Source: UBA1081 sp045636025 (lineage in GTDB: Bacteria; Bacillota; Clostridia; Oscillospirales; Acutalibacteraceae). Taken from it: a stretch of 64,000 nucleotides of DNA. Location: positions 12,793 to 76,792 of the forward strand of contig JAZTWP010000051.1 of assembly GCA_045636025.1 (NCBI GenBank). Direction: 5' to 3'. A program made the translations under genes and the position numbers. Below, piece after piece: positions 59,909-64,000 of this stretch. Position 1 is the first letter of the stretch, and each line of letters starts with the position of its first letter. The notes beneath the pieces are model-generated. The model saw only the letters and a list, made by a program, of their open reading frames with translations. It was not told the origin of the DNA and did no database searches.

Positions 59909-62347
59909 TCATTCCTCACTAAATATTGTAATCGGTTCGTACAGACCGCCTGAGATAAAGTCTTTTGCAAAGTTCAGCTCAGGTGCAAAATACGGTGATA
60001 ATTCTTCGGTTTTCCATTTGTCGAAGTAATCTGTATGAACATACCAATTTGCCGGTGTGTTTGTGACAATAATACGGAGAGTGTTGTTTTTGCCGAGAAT
60101 GCCTTCTGGAATTTCAATGCAATACGGAGTCATCGAAACACTTCCGATAAATCTGTCATTGATATATACACAAGCGGCATAATGCACATCGCCAAGGTTG
60201 AGCTTTCCTGCCTTATCGACCTTTTTGTCAGGGAGTGTGAAAGTTGTTTCGTAAACGCAACTGCCTGAGAAAGCTTTGCCGACAATATCTGCCCAATCGC
60301 CAAGAGTGACAGGAACGGCTTTTTCGGAGTGTTCAATATTCTCAAAACCGTTTTCACCGCAGATAAGCTCTGTTTTTCTGCTGAAATTAAAATTATCAGG
60401 AATTGCAGATTTTGTACGAAATTCTTTTTTATTTTTCGCAGGAAGCTCTTCATCTGTAAGCAGTATCACAGCTGTTTCACCGACAGAAAGTGATATGTTG
60501 CAGATTCCGTTTTGGGTACAGAGTTTTTGTGCTTCACCGTTATTGAGATTCAGCAGATAGCCTTCCCGTGACGGCAGATGAAGCTTATAATTTTCATTTT
60601 CTCCGCATTCTTTGAAAAGACAATAAATTTCTGCGTTTTCGGTTTTTCTGTGCATTGCACGTAAGCCATTGCCTTCAGCCTGAATTACAGGAACGGCATC
60701 ATTGATATCAAATGAAACCTTACCGCCGTTTTTCACTAATTCATCAAGAGCAGTCTGTGTTTTCTGTGGAATAAAGGCATTTTCGGGGATGATTATATGA
60801 CGATATTCTGCATTACCTATACACAAACAACCGTTTTTGATTTCTGCTTCTTGTATAACATCATCATCGGCAATATCAAAATCCACCATTTTTTCTTCAA
60901 GTGTCCTGCCGAGAGAGTCAAATTCCTTTGCTATGGCTTCTGCATTCAGATACCCCTGAAAATCAGACACGGGATAATAAAGTGCAGTTTCACAGACACG
61001 ACTGCCGAGTGAAGATATATATGACAAGCGTTCCATGTATCTGTTGAACTGCGAAAGAAAACCGTAAAACATCTGATTTTCTGTAAAAACAGGCAATTCC
61101 TGAGCAAGAAGCTGTCCCTTTCTGCCGAGAGGGAAATTGAAAAGATTGAAAATATTTATTCCCCGTACAGCAAGATAACCTACGGTAAATCGCATTATAT
61201 CGTAAGTTATTGCAGCTCCCGCAACACCGAAAATTTCGCACATCGCAAGCTTTGCAGAGTTCTGTACTGCGGCAGATGAAGCATATCTCGGAAAAAATCC
61301 GTTATAGCCGTTCATATCATTCTTATTGATAACCAGATTTTCGGGATAAAGCTGACGCCATATAACATCCACACCGGGAATATCAAGGCATCTGAGTGTA
61401 CGCATCAGATTGAAATTATTCCCGCCATTCATACAGCCCATAGGGTCGTGGTCTTTATCCATATGCCCTGTAAAGGCAAGCCCATTCTCATTTGCCCATT
61501 TTTTGCAAGGAAGAAGAAAGTTTTCACAGAATGCACGGCTGCACAAATCATACCAACGGTGCAATATATGAACATTTTCCTGAGTTACGTCAACGTTTTC
61601 TGCAAGAAGCGGAAGATACGGCAGAATTGACTCACCGTAAAGAGCTTCATATCTTTCTTTGAGCTCTTTATTGAAAGCTCCTGCAGGTGCTTTGGGTTCA
61701 TCCGTAAAAACTGCAGTAACATTGTCGCAGAGTTTGTATTTCTTGTGGGTTATTTCTATAAAATACTCCGTCGCAGATTTGTTCAGTAAATCGGGATAAC
61801 TGCTGTCAGTAGCCTTTGCTATGAAATACTCTGTCACAACAGAATCGTTGAGAAATACATAACCGTCTTCAATTTTTTCATTGTTTACAAAGCCTGCAAG
61901 AACATCGGAATCTGATTTTTCATATACTTTACCCTTGGCAAATGAGCATTCACGCCATTCAAGGGTTTCCCGTCCGAATTCAGGACGGTCTTTCATAACC
62001 TTACCGCAGGCACTACCCGAGGGCCAACCGCCCTCATCATATATCCAGCAGTTCATACCAAGTTTTTTGCCTTGTTCAAAAGCGTATAAGCAAAGCTCGG
62101 CATACTCATCTGAAAGGTATTCAGGCTGGAGGTTTGTGGGCATACTGTGGGGACGAAATTCCTTGGGCTCGGGAAGGATATAAAATGCCCTGATGCCGAG
62201 TCTTTGCATTTCTGCAAGCTGAGTATCTGTAATTTCACGGGTGCATATATCATTCCACACCCATATATACACCGGTGCATAAGAAACATCGGGAGATATA
62301 AAGTTTTTTATCTCGAATTTATCGTTATTTTTCATTGTTCGTTTCAC
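59909..62347 (-). CDS. Glycoside hydrolase, GH106-like
   Basis: The 812-residue cytosolic protein has a TIM-barrel start with YIWVWNDICTREITDTQLAEM, GIRAFYILPEP, and the GH106-type WIYDEGGWPSGSACGKV near residue 105. A possible catalytic acid lies in AVFTDEPKA. Toward the C-terminus is a galactose-binding-like sandwich (residues 690-790, YAACVYINDRFIGSV). GH106 enzymes are alpha-L-rhamnosidases, which fits the GH78 gene nearby, but the match is distant. The GTG start overlaps the stop of the MFS gene (GTGA), suggesting coupling; ATG at 62335 is an alternative. Confidence 0.72.
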   Translation of the reverse strand: MKRTMKNNDKFEIKNFISPDVSYAPVYIWVWNDICTREITDTQLAEMQRLGIRAFYILPEPKEFRPHSMPTNLQPEYLSDEYAELCLYAFEQGKKLGMNCWIYDEGGWPSGSACGKVMKDRPEFGRETLEWRECSFAKGKVYEKSDSDVLAGFVNNEKIEDGYVFLNDSVVTEYFIAKATDSSYPDLLNKSATEYFIEITHKKYKLCDNVTAVFTDEPKAPAGAFNKELKERYEALYGESILPYLPLLAENVDVTQENVHILHRWYDLCSRAFCENFLLPCKKWANENGLAFTGHMDKDHDPMGCMNGGNNFNLMRTLRCLDIPGVDVIWRQLYPENLVINKNDMNGYNGFFPRYASSAAVQNSAKLAMCEIFGVAGAAITYDIMRFTVGYLAVRGINIFNLFNFPLGRKGQLLAQELPVFTENQMFYGFLSQFNRYMERLSYISSLGSRVCETALYYPVSDFQGYLNAEAIAKEFDSLGRTLEEKMVDFDIADDDVIQEAEIKNGCLCIGNAEYRHIIIPENAFIPQKTQTALDELVKNGGKVSFDINDAVPVIQAEGNGLRAMHRKTENAEIYCLFKECGENENYKLHLPSREGYLLNLNNGEAQKLCTQNGICNISLSVGETAVILLTDEELPAKNKKEFRTKSAIPDNFNFSRKTELICGENGFENIEHSEKAVPVTLGDWADIVGKAFSGSCVYETTFTLPDKKVDKAGKLNLGDVHYAACVYINDRFIGSVSMTPYCIEIPEGILGKNNTLRIIVTNTPANWYVHTDYFDKWKTEELSPYFAPELNFAKDFISGGLYEPITIFSEE

Positions 62348-63522
62348 ACATTTCTGTCATATCGGTTCTGCTTTTTCAGGTTGTTTACAAATAACTTCAG
62401 GAAAACAACCATTATCATATAGAGAACTGCGAGAAGAACGGGATATACTTTTATTCCGAAAACACCGCTGATAAGACTTACCATAGGGGGTGCCAGCATA
62501 ACACCGATGTAGGCAAATGCTATCTGTGAGCCCATAACTGACTGCGATACATCCTTGCCGAAGTTGTGGGGCGTGAGATGAATCATATTCGGATAGATTG
62601 AACCGTTGCCGAGGCCTACAAGGAACAAGCCGACAACAGTAACCGCACCGTGAAGCGGAAGAAGCATAACCAGAATTGCAGGCGCAAGAATCACAGAGCC
62701 GATTGTAATTCGCTTCCATGTGCTGATTTTCTCTGAAAGCAGACCCGAAACAAAACGTCCTATTGACATTCCCACATAATATATAGTCAGAGCAATTGCG
62801 CCCTTTTCGGGCATAAATCCTTTTACTTCAACAAGGTATGTACTGCCCCAGACTCCGCAGGCATATTCAATTGCGTTTGTTGCAAGCATAATCACCCATA
62901 CCTTACGGATTTCGGGCATTTTTGCCATCTGCAAAAGAGAAAGGTTTACTCCTTTTTCCTCTTCTTCCTGTTCGGCAGAAGAAGTCTTTTTCCACATCGG
63001 AAGAGAAACAATCAGAAGAATTGTGATTGTCATCTGTACATAAAATGCATAGCGGTAACCGCCTCTCCAGCCTGCATCACTTAATGCAAGTGACATAAGA
63101 TACGGGCTGAGCGATACTCCCACACCGTAAAAGCAATGCAGGAAATTCATATGACTTGCCTTGAAGTGAAGTGCAACATAGTTATTGAGTCCTGAGTCAA
63201 TGGCACCTGCACCGAGACCGAGAATAACTGCAAGAGGTATCATAACCCAAAAAGACGGAGCAAATGAGAAACCGAGCAAAGCCACCGCTGTCATAGCTGT
63301 GCTGAATGCAGTAACCTTTGCTGTTCCGAGCTTATTGAGAATACCTGCACTGAACATGCTTGATAAAACAGTGCAGCCTGAAATAATAAAGGTAATTACA
63401 CTGACAGCTTCAACGGGAATATTTATTTCCGTGTGAACAGCAGGCCAGGCAGAGCCGATAAGAGAATCGGGTACTCCGAGTCCTATAAATGCAATATATA
63501 TAACAACCAATAAGAAAAACAT
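62344..63522 (-). CDS. MFS transporter, sugar-type
   Basis: The 392-residue protein has twelve predicted spans and starts at the ATG at 63522 behind GGGAGG. Motifs include GLGVPDSLIGSAWP, GLGAGAIDSGLNNYVALHF and HCFYGVGVSLSPYLM, as in FucP- and YfkF-like sugar MFS proteins. It is the first gene of a two-gene operon with the GH106-like hydrolase, so it probably imports the oligosaccharide that enzyme cleaves (inference). A well-spaced promoter lies about 60-90 bp upstream. Confidence 0.88.
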   Translation of the reverse strand: MFFLLVVIYIAFIGLGVPDSLIGSAWPAVHTEINIPVEAVSVITFIISGCTVLSSMFSAGILNKLGTAKVTAFSTAMTAVALLGFSFAPSFWVMIPLAVILGLGAGAIDSGLNNYVALHFKASHMNFLHCFYGVGVSLSPYLMSLALSDAGWRGGYRYAFYVQMTITILLIVSLPMWKKTSSAEQEEEEKGVNLSLLQMAKMPEIRKVWVIMLATNAIEYACGVWGSTYLVEVKGFMPEKGAIALTIYYVGMSIGRFVSGLLSEKISTWKRITIGSVILAPAILVMLLPLHGAVTVVGLFLVGLGNGSIYPNMIHLTPHNFGKDVSQSVMGSQIAFAYIGVMLAPPMVSLISGVFGIKVYPVLLAVLYMIMVVFLKLFVNNLKKQNRYDRNV

Positions 63523-63584
63523 AAATCCTCCCGAAAAATGTAAATTTATCATTACGTTTAATTATCAAACAGATTCAACATCTT

Positions 63585-63613
63585 ATTATAAATCTCTTTG
63601 CTTGATTTTACAA
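63585..63613 (-). promoter_or_regulatory. Promoter of the MFS/GH106-like operon
   Basis: On the minus strand TTGTAA, a 17-bp spacer and TATAAT lie about 60 bp upstream of the start at 63522. Confidence 0.7.
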
Positions 63614-63692
63614 TATCTTTATTCAGTCCGTTTTGTGATTTGCAGAGGAAACCGATTCAAAAACTGCGCCTCAGCCTGAGAAATATCGGCTC

Positions 63693-63721
63693 TTGACAAC
63701 TTGGCGAAATGTGATTATAAT
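63693..63721 (+). promoter_or_regulatory. Consensus promoter of the cobalamin riboswitch transcript
   Basis: TTGACA, a 17-bp spacer and TATAAT match the consensus perfectly, and the riboswitch begins about 30 bp later. Confidence 0.85.
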
Positions 63722-63751
63722 TATAGAAAACTTGATATGAATTGATGAGAT

Positions 63752-63880
63752 ACGGTTTGAAAAGTTGTACGCTGAGTAAATCAAAAGGGAAATCAGGTTC
63801 GAATCCTGAACAACCGCCATTACTGTATTTAAAGCAGAGTTTTGCTTTTTATGAGTCAGAAAACCTGCCGTGTCTTTTTG
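63752..63880 (+). ncRNA. Cobalamin (B12) riboswitch aptamer
   Basis: The conserved cobalamin-riboswitch blocks appear in order: AAAAGGGAAATCAGGTTCG with AATCCTGAA, the B12-box-like CAACCGCCATTACTGT at 63811-63826, an AAAGCA/TGCTTT hairpin, and GAGTCAGAAAACCTGCC at 63853-63869. The box differs from the common ACAGCCCCCGCTACTGT by a few bases. It senses adenosylcobalamin or a related corrinoid and controls the gene beyond the right edge. Confidence 0.88.
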
Positions 63881-63905
63881 GTTAAAACACAACTTTGGTG
63901 AGAAG

Positions 63906-63953
63906 AGTGCAACCGATTAACTGCTTGACGGTATATCGGCTGTGCATTTTTTT
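63906..63953 (+). terminator. Riboswitch expression-platform terminator
   Basis: GTGC.ACCGAT pairs with ATCGG..GTGC around a central loop, followed by seven T. It lies just after the aptamer and before any coding start, as expected for a B12-induced premature terminator. Confidence 0.7.
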
Positions 63954-64000
63954 GCCCTTGTTGAGCTGTTTGTCTGTTGTACTCTTTTAACTTTCGGTTA

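Overview
The window reads as a chromosomal stretch of a Gram-positive member of the Clostridia, most like the uncultured gut or rumen Oscillospiraceae/Ruminococcaceae. The reasons are strong AGGAGG-type ribosome binding sites, TTGACA-N17-TATAAT promoters, Clostridia-type housekeeping genes (RNase Y, YmdB, RlmH, DUF951, MurA, CysE-CysS), secreted proteins with type I dockerins, a family I.5 lipase and BspA-type leucine-rich repeats. No phage, insertion sequence, CRISPR array or conjugative module was seen. Taxonomy is inference from gene content only.

Layout. 1-5 kb: the end of a Cys-rich repeat surface protein, an alpha/beta-hydrolase-like protein, a two-gene ABC exporter and a cyclase-type hydrolase. 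5-13 kb: luxS, murA, a WalJ-type metallo-hydrolase with rlmH, a MraY-like transferase, tRNA-Val(GAC) and cysE-cysS, separated by hairpin-rich intergenic repeats. 13-23 kb (mostly minus strand): an acyl-CoA ligase fused to a hydrolase-like domain lacking its nucleophile, an orphan peptide-binding lipoprotein, and ymdB and rny, which are separated by a subtilisin-like protease and a dockerin protein. The protease appears to start at an AUA codon. 23-33 kb: a GPH sugar symporter, a secreted unknown protein, an S1-domain protein, DUF951, a U32 peptidase-family protein, a TIGR01212 radical SAM protein, a sigma-factor-like protein with a transmembrane segment and Thr/Glu tail, and a phosphohexomutase.

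33-42 kb is an island of exported hydrolases acting on phosphate esters or lipids: alkaline phosphatase, a DUF4474 protein, a family I.5 lipase, a chagasin-like protease inhibitor, a very large dockerin protein with two metallophosphoesterase-like domains whose metal ligands look lost, and a ceramidase-like enzyme. Several have their own near-consensus promoters. 42-48 kb: a Na+/proline symporter, a TetR regulator and a large LRR-dockerin protein.

48-63.5 kb (all minus strand) is a glycan-use region: GH78-like, GH42, GH109-like and GH106-like proteins, a second oxidoreductase, an SGNH hydrolase, a beta-lactamase-family hydrolase, a rhomboid protease and an MFS transporter. Its transcription units are separated by five near-identical terminator-promoter cassettes. 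The window ends in a cobalamin riboswitch with its own consensus promoter and terminator; the controlled gene lies beyond the right edge.

No single well-known defence or secretion system is present. The most unusual items are the doubly degenerate phosphatase-dockerin protein, the membrane-tethered sigma-like protein, the AUA-start subtilase inserted between rny and ymdB, the fusion of a nucleophile-less hydrolase to an acyl-CoA ligase, and the duplicated terminator-promoter cassettes.
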